DNA of 51,593 nt from Paludibaculum sp. (lineage in GTDB: Bacteria > Acidobacteriota > Terriglobia > Bryobacterales > Bryobacteraceae): positions 1 to 51,593 of the forward strand of contig JARKQJ010000251.1 of assembly GCA_029973955.1 (NCBI GenBank), written 5' to 3'. Within the stretch, counting starts at the first letter, position 1. Every line of letters begins with the position of its first letter. The translations under genes were made by a program, and so were the position numbers. Of this stretch, positions 32,203 through 40,430 are shown in pieces. The notes under the pieces were generated by a model. It worked only from the letters and a program-made list of their open reading frames with translations. It did not search any database and was not told the DNA's origin.

Positions 32203-33513
32203 TCAACCCGGCAGGATCTTGCTGATGTCGTTGTAGAGGACGAAGACCACCACCATCATCAGGAAGACGAAGCCGAGCTTGAAGACCGTCTCCTTGAGGC
32301 TGATGCTGAGGTCGCGGCGGATCAGAATCTCGATCAGCAGCAGCAGGATTACGCCGCCATCCAGGATGGGGATGGGCAGCAGATTGAAGATGGCCAGGTT
32401 CAGGCTGACGGTAGCCATCAGGTTGACGAAGGACATTGGGCCTTCGCGGGCGGCTTCGCCGGAGAGTTGGGCGATGCGGATGGGGCCCTCCAGCGACTTC
32501 GGGGATGAGCGCCGCTCGATGATGGCGTGCAGGAACTGGTAGATGAGGGTGGCGCCCTTGGCGTTCTGTTTGACGGATTCCTGGATGGCCGCGGCGGGCG
32601 AAAGACGCGAATAGATCATGCGGGGCGAGAGTTCCACGCCGATCATCCAGCGCTGTACACCGCTCTGATCCGACATCTTGGGCTGGATCTGGACCGAGGC
32701 GTCCTGACCATTGCGCCGGTAAACAAGAGTGACCAGCGCACCTGACGTCTGCCGCAGCACTTCGTGGATCTGATAGACCGTGGTGATCGGCTGGCCGTTG
32801 ATACTGACGAGCAGATCGCCTTTTTGCAGGCCCTTCCTCTCGGCATCGAGTCCGGCCACCAGGCCGCCTACTTCAATCTCGGTTCTCTCGGCCCAACCGG
32901 CAAGGCCGACACCGGCCTTGGGATCGATCTCCGGGGTGACCATCATCGGCAGCCGTTCCGTGCCGCGCTGGATCACGATGGGCAGCGCGCGATTGGCGCT
33001 TACCACTTCGCGAAGGAGAACGTCTTCCCAGGTCGGGTTGGGCTGGTCTTCCACCTGAACGATGATGTCTCCGGCCTGTACGCCAGCCTCGGCGGCGGGC
33101 GAACTCGGCTTCACGTAACCGATGGTGGCCGGGCCTTGAGCGCTGGCCAGCTTCGGGTAGCGAACCATATACAGCCCGGCCAGCAGGGCGACCGCCAGAA
33201 CAACGTTCATGGCCGGCCCGGCAAAGACAACGATCAGTCGCTGCCACTTGGGTTTAGAGAGAAAGCCGCGGGGGTCTGGCTCGTCGCTGGGCTGCTCGCC
33301 AGCCATGCGGACATAGCCACCCAACGGAATCCACGCCACGCGAAAGTCGGTTTCGCCCTTCTGGAACCCGAACAACCGCGGCCCAAAGCCGATGCTGAAG
33401 GTATCCACGCGGATGTCGAAGAGGCGGGCGGCCCAGTAATGGCCCAATTCGTGGATGATGATCATCACCCCGATCAGGACCAGCAGCCACCAGATGTTTT
33501 CAAAAAGGACCAT
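32203..33513 (-). CDS. rseP: Site-2 intramembrane metalloprotease RseP
   Basis: The protein has 436 residues. The first helix carries the zinc site HELGH (residues 21-25) in IIIHELGHYWAARLFDIRVDT-type context, and the third ligand Asp lies in NLLPIPILDGG near the end. Two PDZ domains are inserted (about 120-280): KPSSPAAEAGVQAGDIIVQ and GLDAERKGLQKGDLLVSING. GYVRMAGEQPSDEPD is typical of RseP/EcfE. It cuts anti-sigma factors after a first protease has acted. Its gene follows dxr by 27 bp, an order conserved in many bacteria. The ECF anti-sigma factor at 13084 is a possible target (inference). Confidence 0.94.
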   Translation of the reverse strand: MVLFENIWWLLVLIGVMIIIHELGHYWAARLFDIRVDTFSIGFGPRLFGFQKGETDFRVAWIPLGGYVRMAGEQPSDEPDPRGFLSKPKWQRLIVVFAGPAMNVVLAVALLAGLYMVRYPKLASAQGPATIGYVKPSSPAAEAGVQAGDIIVQVEDQPNPTWEDVLLREVVSANRALPIVIQRGTERLPMMVTPEIDPKAGVGLAGWAERTEIEVGGLVAGLDAERKGLQKGDLLVSINGQPITTVYQIHEVLRQTSGALVTLVYRRNGQDASVQIQPKMSDQSGVQRWMIGVELSPRMIYSRLSPAAAIQESVKQNAKGATLIYQFLHAIIERRSSPKSLEGPIRIAQLSGEAAREGPMSFVNLMATVSLNLAIFNLLPIPILDGGVILLLLIEILIRRDLSISLKETVFKLGFVFLMMVVVFVLYNDISKILPG

Positions 33514-33540
33514 TCAGGCTTCCTCTACGATCATATCGAT

Positions 33541-34719
33541 TCAGGCCGGGACGCGCGCGCCGCTTTTTTCCGCAACAATTTGCATGGCGGCCTGGCGCGA
33601 CTCCCAGTCCTTGTCCAGGACTTCGGCGATGGAAGTGGCGTTCACGGAGGCTACCTTCTGCAGGGTCTCCTCCACCACCTCGGCGATGCCGGGGAACGAG
33701 ATCTCGCCGCGTAGAAACGATTCAACGGCGACCTCATCGGCTGCGTTCAACGTACACGTGGCCGTTCCGCCGGCCTTTTGCGTTTCGTAGGCGAGGCGGA
33801 GCAGCGGGAACTTGTCCAGGTCGGGCGGGTGGAAGTCCCAGGTGCGGGACTTCGTCCAATCGATGCGCGGAACGGGCGCGGACCAGCGGTCCGGCCACGT
33901 CAATGCGTACTGGATGGGCATGCGCATGTCGGTAGCGCAAACTTGAGCGATGACGCTGCCATCATTGTATTCCACCATGGCATGGACTGTGGACTGGGGG
34001 TGGACTACCACCTCCACCTGATCCGGCGGCAGGTCAAAGAGCCAGCAGGCCTCAATCACCTCGAAGCCTTTGTTCATCAGCGTGGCGGAGTCGATTGTGA
34101 TGCGCTGGCCCATCTTCCACGTTGGATGATTCAGAGCCTGCTCCGGCGTCACCGCCGCAAACGCCTCTTTCGGGGTATTGCGGAAGGGGCCGCCGGATGC
34201 CGTGAGAATCAGTTTGGTGACGTCGGCGCGCTTGCCGGCGCGCAGACACTGGTGCGCGCCGTTGTGTTCGCTGTCGATCGGGATCAGTTCGACGCCATGC
34301 TGCTTCACCGCGCCCATGATCAGGCTGCCGCCGGCCACAAGTGTCTCTTTGTTGGCCAGCCCGATCCGTTTGCGCCGGCAGATCGCCTGGTACGTGGCCT
34401 CCATGCCGGCCACGCCGACGATGGCGGAGACCAGCACGTCGGTCTCACCGGCCGCGGCGACTTGGGAGTAGGCGTTGTTGCCCGCCAGCAGTTCAGGAAT
34501 TGGAAAACCGTCGAGGCTGGCGCGCAGGGCAGGCAAATCCGCCGGATCCGACACCACAGCCACCTGGGGCCGGAACTCACGGATCTGTTCGGCCAACCCC
34601 CGAATGTTCTTCCCGGCGACGAGCGCGAAGACTTCGAAGTGGCCGGGATTCTGACGGATGACGTCCAGCGTGCTTTGGCCGATGCTGCCTGTGGAACCGA
34701 GAAGTGTTACGCGTTGCAT
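33541..34719 (-). CDS. dxr: 1-deoxy-D-xylulose 5-phosphate reductoisomerase
   Basis: The protein has 392 residues. The start at ATG 34717-34719 is chosen because the NADPH site VTLLGSTGSIGQSTLDVI begins there and a -10 box TATGAT lies just upstream at 34740-34735; a longer frame has no support. Other conserved blocks are IGLANKETLVAGGSLIM, LIPIDSEHNGAHQCLRAGK and LTASGGPFRNTPKEAF, which hold the metal and substrate ligands, and NHPTWKMGQRITIDSATLMNKG. It makes 2-C-methyl-D-erythritol 4-phosphate, the committed step of the non-mevalonate isoprenoid pathway. It is co-directional with rseP. Confidence 0.96.
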   Translation of the reverse strand: MQRVTLLGSTGSIGQSTLDVIRQNPGHFEVFALVAGKNIRGLAEQIREFRPQVAVVSDPADLPALRASLDGFPIPELLAGNNAYSQVAAAGETDVLVSAIVGVAGMEATYQAICRRKRIGLANKETLVAGGSLIMGAVKQHGVELIPIDSEHNGAHQCLRAGKRADVTKLILTASGGPFRNTPKEAFAAVTPEQALNHPTWKMGQRITIDSATLMNKGFEVIEACWLFDLPPDQVEVVVHPQSTVHAMVEYNDGSVIAQVCATDMRMPIQYALTWPDRWSAPVPRIDWTKSRTWDFHPPDLDKFPLLRLAYETQKAGGTATCTLNAADEVAVESFLRGEISFPGIAEVVEETLQKVASVNATSIAEVLDKDWESRQAAMQIVAEKSGARVPA

Positions 34720-34734
34720 GTCCGGACGAGGCTC

Positions 34735-34740
34735 ATCATA
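34735..34740 (-). promoter_or_regulatory. -10 box of dxr
   Basis: On the minus strand the sequence is TATGAT, followed by 15 nt before the ATG at 34719. That gives a predicted 5' leader of about 9 nt. It supports the chosen dxr start; the -35 region is not clear. Confidence 0.4.
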
Positions 34741-35022
34741 GCACCACTGGAGCCTACTGAATCGATGCATTTCACCAAACAAAGGAGCCTGGAGATTGAC
34801 CTATGGCCGCCGTAGGCCCCCGCTGGCGCGACGAGAGAGCGAAAAGACGTAGGGCGCTTTCGGTGTTTGGCTTTGTTCTGTTTGGAGGAAAGTGTGACCC
34901 AGAGGGCGCCGGGGAGGAGAATGCTTCAGGGGTCTTTTGAGGTTAGTCTCGCTTTGGTGGGAGTTGCCTCCCCGGCTTAATTCCAATCTTAGAATACCGA
35001 ATTCCAAATTGCAAGCTTTTTT
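34741..35022. other. Non-coding gap with a long inverted repeat and an AT-rich tract
   Basis: Between dxr and the dehydrogenase gene no convincing gene is present. GCCGGGGAGG (34908-34917) and CCTCCCCGGC (34967-34976) are perfect 10-bp inverted arms 49 bp apart. Behind them, 34978-35036 is strikingly AT-rich (for example ATTCCAAATTGCAAGC and two T runs). It could be a decayed insertion or a large hairpin. No open frame here resembles a protein I know. Confidence 0.4.
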
Positions 35023-35928
35023 CTACAATTTTTTGGAGTGGGGTACTACCTCAACCCCCACAATCTCCTCTAACACCTTGATAGTGCTACACATATCCTC
35101 TTCCGCGTGGCCTTTGGCGATGGCTACCTGAAACTGTTCCCGGGTCAGAGCGGTCAGTGGGACGGGAACCTGGAGCTCATTGGCGCTCTCCAGCATGAGT
35201 CCGATGTCCTTGTGCATCCAACGTGTTGAAAAATTGGTAGAAAAGTCGCGCCGGAAGACGTACGGGGCCTTGAAAGCCACCATCCCGCTCTTGGCGGCAG
35301 AGTTTTCGAGAATGTCGAGCATGAGTTCTGGGTCGACGCCAGCTTTGGTGGCCAGCACCATACCTTCGTTAAACGCTTGTAAAAGATTGCAAAGAATCAG
35401 GTTTTGGGTGAGTTTGGCATGCAGGCCGAGCCCTGTGGGACCGCAATAGTAGAACCTCTTGCCCATCAGTTCCATGACAGGCTTCACTTTTTCATAGATG
35501 GCCTGATCGCCGCCAACCATGAAGGTGAGAGTGGCCCCTTCGGCTCCCGGCTTGGAACCGGTAACGGGCGAATCCAGGAAATGGGCCCCCTTCTCTGCCA
35601 GCGTGGCGGCGGCACGGCGTGCGTAAGAGGGCGAGATTGTACTGCAGTCAGCGATAACGGCGCCGGGGCGGATGCCCTCGATCAGACCAGCCTCCCCGAG
35701 GGTGACCTTGGCCGACATGTCGGTGTCGCCGACACAGAGGAAGATGATGTCAGCACTTTCCGCCACCTGGCGCGGAGTGGCACAGGCGATGCCGTCGCCC
35801 TGCGCGGCGAGTTCGGTGGCCTTGGAGGCTGTATTGGACCACAGAGCCACGCGGTGGCCCGCGGCGAGCAGGTGGCGGGCCATGGGATAGCCCATGATGC
35901 CGAGGCCGAGGAATCCGAGGTTTGCCAT
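35023..35928 (-). CDS. Beta-hydroxyacid dehydrogenase (3-hydroxyisobutyrate/tartronate semialdehyde reductase family)
   Basis: The protein has 301 residues. The NAD(P)-binding motif GFLGLGIMGYPMARHLL is at about 5-21, the substrate-binding motif DSPVTGSKPGAEGATLTFM near 120, and the catalytic Lys in GLGLHAKLTQNLILCN near 175. The C-terminal helical domain contains MHKDIGLMLE. Members reduce tartronate semialdehyde, succinic or glyoxylic semialdehydes, or oxidise 3-hydroxyisobutyrate. The exact substrate cannot be told; the variant GSKPGAEGATL is common in the glyoxylate/succinic semialdehyde reductase branch. It is divergent from the 2-hydroxyacid dehydrogenase gene at 36012, so both may belong to glyoxylate metabolism. 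Confidence 0.88.
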   Translation of the reverse strand: MANLGFLGLGIMGYPMARHLLAAGHRVALWSNTASKATELAAQGDGIACATPRQVAESADIIFLCVGDTDMSAKVTLGEAGLIEGIRPGAVIADCSTISPSYARRAAATLAEKGAHFLDSPVTGSKPGAEGATLTFMVGGDQAIYEKVKPVMELMGKRFYYCGPTGLGLHAKLTQNLILCNLLQAFNEGMVLATKAGVDPELMLDILENSAAKSGMVAFKAPYVFRRDFSTNFSTRWMHKDIGLMLESANELQVPVPLTALTREQFQVAIAKGHAEEDMCSTIKVLEEIVGVEVVPHSKKL

Positions 35929-36011
35929 GTATAACTCCTGATGCGAAAAGCGCTGCGAAACCTCGATTGTAAGGCTCCAGGCGGTTGTGCGACAATCGCG
36001 GCGGTTCCCCT

Positions 36012-36989
36012 ATGTCGAAGAATAAGGTCTTAATCACGAAGCGGGTGTATCCGGAAGCGGTGGAGTTGTTGCGCGGAAAGTTCGAGGTGGACTACGAAGG
36101 CACAAACGCCGGGTTGACCACGGACGAGCTCGTTGCCCGGGCGCGCGGCTGTCAGGCCGTGGTCAGCCAGCTCACCGACAAGCTGAACGCCGGCGTCATC
36201 GCCCAACTGCAGGGCGTGAAGGTGATCGCCAACGTGGCGGTCGGCTACGACAACATCGACGTGCCGGCGGCCACGGCGGCGGGCATCGCGGTGACCAACA
36301 CGCCCGGCGTGCTCACGGAAACCACGGCGGACTTCGCCTTCACCTTGCTCATGGCCACGGCGCGCCGCATCCCGGAAGCGCACGCCTTCGTCCACTCCGG
36401 TGAGTGGAAGACCTGGCTGATCGACCTGCTGGCCGGGCAGGACATCTACGGCGCCACGCTGGGCCTGGTGGGCCTGGGCCGGATCGGCGCGGCCGTGGCG
36501 CGGCGCGCGCGCGGCTTCGGGATGAACATTATTTACTGCGATGCCCAGGCGGCTCCGGCCGAGGTGGAGCAGGAACTCGGCGCGAAACGCGTGGAGATGG
36601 CGGAGCTGCTCAAGACCGCGGATTTCGTTAGTCTGCACGTACCGCTCACGCCCGAGACGCGCCACCTGATCGGCGCGGCGGAGCTGAAGCAGATGAAACC
36701 CACCGCCGTGCTCATCAACACGGCGCGCGGCCCGGTGGTGGACGAAGTGGCGCTGGCTGACGCCCTGGAGCAGAAGACCATCTGGGCCGCCGGCCTCGAC
36801 GTCTTCGAAGCCGAGCCCACGGTGCACGCCAAGCTCCTGACGTTGCCGAACGCGGTGCTGGCGCCGCACATCGCCAGCGCCAGCGTGGGCACGCGGCGGC
36901 GCATGTCGATGATGGCGGCGGAGAACGCCGCGGCGGCGCTGGAAGGCGCGCGGCCCGCAAACCTACTCAATCCGGAGGTCTGGAAGTAA
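36012..36989 (+). CDS. D-2-hydroxyacid dehydrogenase (glyoxylate/hydroxypyruvate reductase type)
   Basis: The protein has 325 residues from ATG 36012. The NAD-binding motif is GLVGLGRIGAAVARRARGFG (about 149-168). The catalytic Arg, Glu and His are in LINTARGPVVDEVAL, GLDVFEAEP and LAPHIASAS. The N-terminal substrate part has VANVAVGYDNIDVPAATAAG. It should reduce glyoxylate or hydroxypyruvate with NAD(P)H. GACAAT at 35991-35996 is a -10-like box. The YdjC-like gene starts 1 bp after its stop, so it heads a four-gene rightward run. Confidence 0.92.
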   Translation: MSKNKVLITKRVYPEAVELLRGKFEVDYEGTNAGLTTDELVARARGCQAVVSQLTDKLNAGVIAQLQGVKVIANVAVGYDNIDVPAATAAGIAVTNTPGVLTETTADFAFTLLMATARRIPEAHAFVHSGEWKTWLIDLLAGQDIYGATLGLVGLGRIGAAVARRARGFGMNIIYCDAQAAPAEVEQELGAKRVEMAELLKTADFVSLHVPLTPETRHLIGAAELKQMKPTAVLINTARGPVVDEVALADALEQKTIWAAGLDVFEAEPTVHAKLLTLPNAVLAPHIASASVGTRRRMSMMAAENAAAALEGARPANLLNPEVWK

Positions 36990-36990
36990 G

Positions 36991-37881
36991 ATGCTACGTA
37001 GAGAATTTCTAGCTACGGCCACGGCCGGCCTGGCCGCCGCCCAGACGGGCGCCGCCAAGAAACTGATCGTTCACGCCGACGATGCCGGCATGTGCCACTC
37101 GGTGAACATGGCCACCATTGAGGCCCTCACCAAGGGCCTGGTGACCTCCGCCAGCGTGATGATGCCCTGCTCCTGGGTGCAGGAGTTCTCCGACTGGGCG
37201 AAGGCCAATCCCACGAAGGACATTGGCGTCCACCTGACGCTCACCAGCGAGTGGAAGTATTACCGCTGGCGGCCTGTGTCTTCCATCGAAAAGGTGAAGG
37301 GCCTCATCGACAAGGAAGGCTACATCTGGCGCGACGTGCGCAGCACCGCCATGAGCGCCACGCCGGCCGAAGTGGAAACCGAACTGCGGGCGCAGATTCT
37401 GCGGGCCGAGGAGTACGGTATCCAGTTCACGCACCTCGATTCGCACATGGGCACGCTCTTCGCTCGCCCCGATTACTTCGAGGTCTACGCCAAGCTGGGC
37501 AAAGAGTTTGGCGTGCCCGTGATGCTACCCAAGGCCAACGAAGCCAACGCCGAAGACCTCAAGGGCTACCCCATCACGCCCGAGATGCTGAAGCGCAAAG
37601 AGGCCGACGGCTTCCGCATGTTGGACCGCCTGGTGACCGGCGTGCCCGGCCGCACCGTGGCCGAGCGCCGCGAAAGCTACCGCAAGTTCATCGCCCAGGT
37701 GAAGCCCGGCGTCACCAAGCTCATCGTCCACCTGGCCAAGGAAGACCCCGAGATCAAGGCCATCTCCAACTCCTGGGAGTACCGCTGGGCGGACTTCGTG
37801 TTTTGGACCAGCGACGAGGCCAGGGAGTTGCTGGCCCAACACGGCGTGGAGCTGTACACCTACCGCCAGCTCGGCGCGTAG
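36991..37881 (+). CDS. YdjC/ChbG-like carbohydrate deacetylase with Tat-type signal
   Basis: The protein has 296 residues. The N-terminus MLRREFLATATAGLAAAQ is a short Tat-like signal. The metal site of the YdjC family is present: Asp-Asp in LIVHADDAGMCHSVN, and His residues in IGVHLTLTSEWKYY and FTHLDSHMGTLF. The known member ChbG removes an acetyl group from chitooligosaccharides. The polymer or sugar acted on here is not known. It lies 1 bp behind the hydroxyacid dehydrogenase gene and 6 bp before the TIM-barrel gene, so they share a transcript. Confidence 0.87.
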   Translation: MLRREFLATATAGLAAAQTGAAKKLIVHADDAGMCHSVNMATIEALTKGLVTSASVMMPCSWVQEFSDWAKANPTKDIGVHLTLTSEWKYYRWRPVSSIEKVKGLIDKEGYIWRDVRSTAMSATPAEVETELRAQILRAEEYGIQFTHLDSHMGTLFARPDYFEVYAKLGKEFGVPVMLPKANEANAEDLKGYPITPEMLKRKEADGFRMLDRLVTGVPGRTVAERRESYRKFIAQVKPGVTKLIVHLAKEDPEIKAISNSWEYRWADFVFWTSDEARELLAQHGVELYTYRQLGA

Positions 37882-37887
37882 ACGATA

Positions 37888-38922
37888 ATGTACAGCATGC
37901 TGCGCCGGGACTTCCTGACTTCCACACTCTCCGCGCCCCTGGCTGCCCGCGCCGTTGCCGCGCCCAAGCTGGGCGTGGACCTGTTCAGCGTCCGCAGCCA
38001 GGGCTGGAGCGCGTTTGAGCATCTGGACTACTGCTCCAAACTCGGCGCGAAGACCGTACACTTCTCCGAGATCCGCTTCCTCGGCTCGCTCGACGACGAC
38101 CATGCCCGCAAAGTGGGCGAGCACGCCCGCCGCCTGGGTATCGACCTCGAGATCGGCATGCGTTCCATCTGCCCTACCTCCACGGCCTTCGACAAACAGG
38201 CCGGCACGGCTGAAGAGCAGATCACCAAAGTGATGCGTGCGGCGCAGATCGCCGGCTCGAAACTTGTGCGCGCCTTCCTGGGCACCATGGCGGACCGCAA
38301 GACCCCCGGCGGCATTGAAGCCCGCATCGAAGATGCCGTGAAGGTGCTGCGCAACGTACGCAGCCGCGCTCAGGATATGGACCTGCGCATCGCCATCGAA
38401 AACCACGCCGGCGACATGCAGGCGCGCGAGTTGAAGCAGCTCATCGAAGCCGCGGGCAAGGACGTGGTGGGCGCCTGTTTCGACTCCGGCAACCCCTGCT
38501 GGGTGCTCGAAGATCCGCACCTCACCCTGGAAACGCTGGCCCCCTACGTGCTCACCTCGCATATCCGCGACTCCTACGTCTGGAACGACGATGGCGGCAG
38601 CCAGGTCTGCTGGACACGCAGTGGCGAAGGCAACGTGGACATCGGCGGCCTGATGAAGCGCTTCGTCGAACTCTGCCCCGGCAAGTCGATGTCGCTGGAA
38701 GTGATTGTCACCGGCGCGCGCGCCTTCCCGTGGCGCAAGCCCGAGTTCTGGGAGGGCTACCGCAACGTGCCGGCAGCAGACTTCGCGCGGTTTCTCAATG
38801 TGGGCGCCAAAGCGCAGCCATTGCCTCCGCGCCCGGCCGTGCCCAAGGAACAGGCGGCGGCGAAGGAGCGGGAAGACCTGGAAGTCTCCATGAAGTGGAC
38901 GCGCGAGTTCCTGGGGGTTTAA
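37888..38922 (+). CDS. Sugar phosphate isomerase/epimerase-like TIM-barrel protein with Tat-type signal
   Basis: The protein has 344 residues; ATG 37897 is an alternative start. MLRRDFLTSTLSAPLAARA is a Tat-like signal. The fold is that of the xylose isomerase-like/AP endonuclease 2 superfamily: GVDLFSVRSQGWSAFEHLDY, metal-ligand candidates in LRIAIENHAGDMQARELK (Glu) and GACFDSGNPCWVLED (Asp), and His in VLTSHIRDSYVW. The end is rich in Pro and charged residues. Exported relatives in Acidobacteria and Bacteroidetes take part in sugar oxidation/lyase pathways. The true reaction cannot be deduced. The redoxin gene follows without a gap. Confidence 0.86.
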   Translation: MYSMLRRDFLTSTLSAPLAARAVAAPKLGVDLFSVRSQGWSAFEHLDYCSKLGAKTVHFSEIRFLGSLDDDHARKVGEHARRLGIDLEIGMRSICPTSTAFDKQAGTAEEQITKVMRAAQIAGSKLVRAFLGTMADRKTPGGIEARIEDAVKVLRNVRSRAQDMDLRIAIENHAGDMQARELKQLIEAAGKDVVGACFDSGNPCWVLEDPHLTLETLAPYVLTSHIRDSYVWNDDGGSQVCWTRSGEGNVDIGGLMKRFVELCPGKSMSLEVIVTGARAFPWRKPEFWEGYRNVPAADFARFLNVGAKAQPLPPRPAVPKEQAAAKEREDLEVSMKWTREFLGV

Positions 38923-39831
38923 ATGCGGCGCACTCTCCTCTTTGGCGTGATTGGAATTCTGGCGATGCAGTTGACGGCACAACAGCCTTCGGTCACCCGC
39001 GAAGTGCGGCTGGCGTTGGCGAAGAACGATTTCACCGCCGCGCAGCAGGCTCTGGACGCGGCTAAGAAAGACGGCGGCGTGACGCCGCGCTGGCTGGAAG
39101 CGCAGAGCTGGATGGGCCGCGGCTACCTGGCGGCGAAGAAGCTGAACGAGGCCGACAAGAGCGCCGCCGACACGCGCGCCATGGCGCTGGCCATGCTCAA
39201 GGGCCGCAAACTGGACGACGAAAAGGCTCTGCCCATCGCGCTGGGCGCGTCCATCGAAGTGCAGGCGCAGGTGCTCGAAGCCCGCGGGCAACGCTCGGAA
39301 GCCGTGGCGTTCCTGCGGGAAGAGATCCAGCGCTGGCAGGGTACGTCGATCATCGCGCGGCTGCAGAAGAACCTGCACCTCATCTCGCTGGTGGGTAAGC
39401 CGGCGCCGGCGCTGACGATGAAGGAGTACCTGGGCCAGGCGCCGCCCAGCCTCGCCAGCCTGAAAGGCAGGAAGGTCCTGCTCTTCTTCTGGGCCCACTG
39501 GTGCGGAGACTGCAAGGCCATGGCGCCCACCGTGGCGCGGCTGAAGCGCGAGTTCCCGCAGCTTGTGGTGATCGGCCCCACGCAGCCCTACGGCTATGTG
39601 GCGCGCGGCGAAGAGGCCACTCGCGACGTGGAGATCCGCTACATCGACGAGATCCGCCAGAAGTTCTATGCCGGCATCGACGGCCTGCTGGTGCCCGTGA
39701 GCGAAGAGAACTTCCGCCAGTGGGGCGCCAGCACGACGCCAACCGTGGCCGTGATCGACGCCGCCGGCATCGTACGGCTCTACCACCCGGGCCAGATGAG
39801 CTACGAGGAGCTGCTACCGGCCCTCAAATAG
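38923..39831 (+). CDS. Exported TlpA/thioredoxin-like protein
   Basis: The protein has 302 residues with a signal peptide (LLFGVIGILAMQLTAQ). Residues about 25-155 are helical and repeat-like (DFTAAQQALDAAKKDGG, GRGYLAAKKLNEADK), possibly TPR. A thioredoxin domain follows with the active site CGDC in LFFWAHWCGDCKAMAP and the cis-Pro loop STTPTVAVIDAAGIV. It should reduce or oxidise disulfides in the periplasm. It is the last gene of the run beginning at 36012, with zero spacing behind the TIM-barrel gene. Its last 31 bp overlap the end of purN on the other strand. Confidence 0.88.
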   Translation: MRRTLLFGVIGILAMQLTAQQPSVTREVRLALAKNDFTAAQQALDAAKKDGGVTPRWLEAQSWMGRGYLAAKKLNEADKSAADTRAMALAMLKGRKLDDEKALPIALGASIEVQAQVLEARGQRSEAVAFLREEIQRWQGTSIIARLQKNLHLISLVGKPAPALTMKEYLGQAPPSLASLKGRKVLLFFWAHWCGDCKAMAPTVARLKREFPQLVVIGPTQPYGYVARGEEATRDVEIRYIDEIRQKFYAGIDGLLVPVSEENFRQWGASTTPTVAVIDAAGIVRLYHPGQMSYEELLPALK

Positions 39832-40430
39832 TTGGTGGCCACCACGCGGCGGCCCTCGATGCGGTAGTTGCCGCTGAGCACCAGCGCGATAGCTTCGCTG
39901 AAGATCCTGTGCTCTTCCTCCAGAATGCGCGCGGCCAGCGTCTCCGCGGTGTCACCGTCCTCAATGGGCACGGCGGCCTGGGCGACGATGGGGCCGGTGT
40001 CGAGCCCGGCGTCGACAAAGTGCACCGTGCAGCCGGAGAACTTCACGCCATAGTCCAGCGCCTGCTGCTGTACGTGCAATCCGGGAAACGACGGCAACAG
40101 CGAGGGGTGTATGTTCAGGATGCGCTGTGGGTAGGCGTCCAACAGCGGCTGTCCCACGCGGCGCATGAAGCCGGCCAGGCAGATGAGATCGATCTCCAGC
40201 GGAGCCAGCGCCACCACCACCTGTGCGGCGTAGGTGTCGGTGTCGATGCCCTTCGAAGGCAGCAGGATGCCGTTCAACCCCAGCTCGCGCGCGGTGTCGA
40301 GCGCTTTCGCCTCGGGGTTGTTGGCGATGACGGCGGCGATCTCCGCGTCCAACTTCCCTGCCCCAATATTGCGGGCGATGGCTTCGAAGTTGGAGCCGCG
40401 CCCGGAGACGAGAATGGCGATGCGTTTCAT
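39801..40430 (-). CDS. purN: Phosphoribosylglycinamide formyltransferase (GART 1)
   Basis: The protein has 209 residues. The N-terminal motif RIAILVSGRGSNFEAIA binds substrate phosphate. LAGFMRRVGQPLLDAYP, the catalytic Asn/His in ILNIHPSLLPSFPG and the Asp in HFVDAGLDTGPIVAQ are the known folate-dependent active-site residues. It transfers a formyl group from 10-formyltetrahydrofolate to GAR in purine synthesis. The start overlaps the end of purM by 4 bp, a standard purM-purN arrangement. The 3' end overlaps the thioredoxin-like gene. Confidence 0.95.
   Translation of the reverse strand: MKRIAILVSGRGSNFEAIARNIGAGKLDAEIAAVIANNPEAKALDTARELGLNGILLPSKGIDTDTYAAQVVVALAPLEIDLICLAGFMRRVGQPLLDAYPQRILNIHPSLLPSFPGLHVQQQALDYGVKFSGCTVHFVDAGLDTGPIVAQAAVPIEDGDTAETLAARILEEEHRIFSEAIALVLSGNYRIEGRRVVATNYLRAGSSSS

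Noticed and set aside
34801..35007. Possible 68-residue minus-strand gene (MEFGILRLELSRGG...)
   Set aside because: It has no ribosome site or domain, and it covers an inverted repeat and AT-rich tract with unusual base composition.
37525..39786. 753-codon open frame on the minus strand
   Set aside because: It spans the complements of three well-supported genes and has no recognisable domain.
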